DNA of 6,447 nt, from contig NZ_CAMIHH010000142.1 in the NCBI RefSeq assembly GCF_946220915.1, forward strand, positions 1 through 6,447. The letters are read 5' to 3'. The notes under the pieces were generated by a model. That model was not told the origin of the DNA. It was given only the letters and a program-made list of their open reading frames with translations, and did no database searches. The DNA comes from an uncultured Flavobacterium sp. Lineage in GTDB: Bacteria; Bacteroidota; Bacteroidia; Flavobacteriales; Flavobacteriaceae. Of this stretch, positions 6,388 through 6,447 are shown piece by piece; the stretch's first letter is position 1, and each line of letters begins with the position of its first letter. Made by a program: the position numbers and the translations under genes.

Positions 6388-6447
6388 GGGGATATTTTCG
6401 GGATTGGGAAGTGAAGGGATTTGGGTAGTCATTAATCTAAATAATAA

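Noticed and set aside
6232..6432. 66-codon minus-strand ORF starting with ATG upstream of the radical SAM gene
   Set aside because: It is out of frame with the enzyme and runs into its coding region. The enzyme frame has the conserved N-terminal motif.
1..6447. A multi-gene novel system linking the two radical SAM enzymes
   Set aside because: The genes are on opposite strands, separated by another gene and terminators, with separate promoters. RimO has a known, unrelated housekeeping role.

Overview
The window looks like chromosomal DNA of a flavobacterium (Bacteroidota, Flavobacteriaceae, close to Flavobacterium). The reasons are the RimO N-terminus and the OmpP1/FadL-type protein, which both match what I recall from that genus; the absence of Shine-Dalgarno sequences; and Bacteroidota-type -7 boxes (TAnnTTTG) 17-19 nt before three of the start codons. 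This placement rests on recognition, not on a search.

Layout. Bases 1-518 hold the 3' end of a low-complexity Ser/Gly/Arg/Asn/Tyr-rich protein gene, cut by the window edge. After an 80-bp gap comes an outer-membrane beta-barrel gene of the OmpP1/FadL type (599-2125), closed by a strong hairpin terminator (2147-2183). A 150-bp AT-rich spacer carries a -7 box for rimO (2336-3667), the ribosomal protein S12 methylthiotransferase. rimO ends in a second strong terminator (3674-3704). The -7 box of the next gene follows within 4 bp; that gene encodes a small exported Spy/CpxP-like helical protein (3733-4119). Converging on it from the minus strand, with stop codons overlapping by 4 bp, is a large cobalamin-binding-type radical SAM enzyme (4116-6362). 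It starts at TTG and has its own -7 box at 6380-6387. The last 60 bp hold no gene I can see.

How the genes relate. This appears to be an ordinary housekeeping neighbourhood of mostly separate transcription units rather than one multi-gene system. The two radical SAM enzymes are unrelated in role: RimO modifies the ribosome, while the substrate of the 748-residue enzyme is unknown. The most notable points are in that second enzyme. Its cluster-binding motif is spaced CX4CX2C rather than CX3CX2C. Its N-terminal region also contains about 26 residues encoded by what looks like an intergenic-type repeat (a GC-rich inverted repeat plus a heptamer tandem array) absorbed in frame. I found no CRISPR array, tRNA, rRNA, transposase or integrase.
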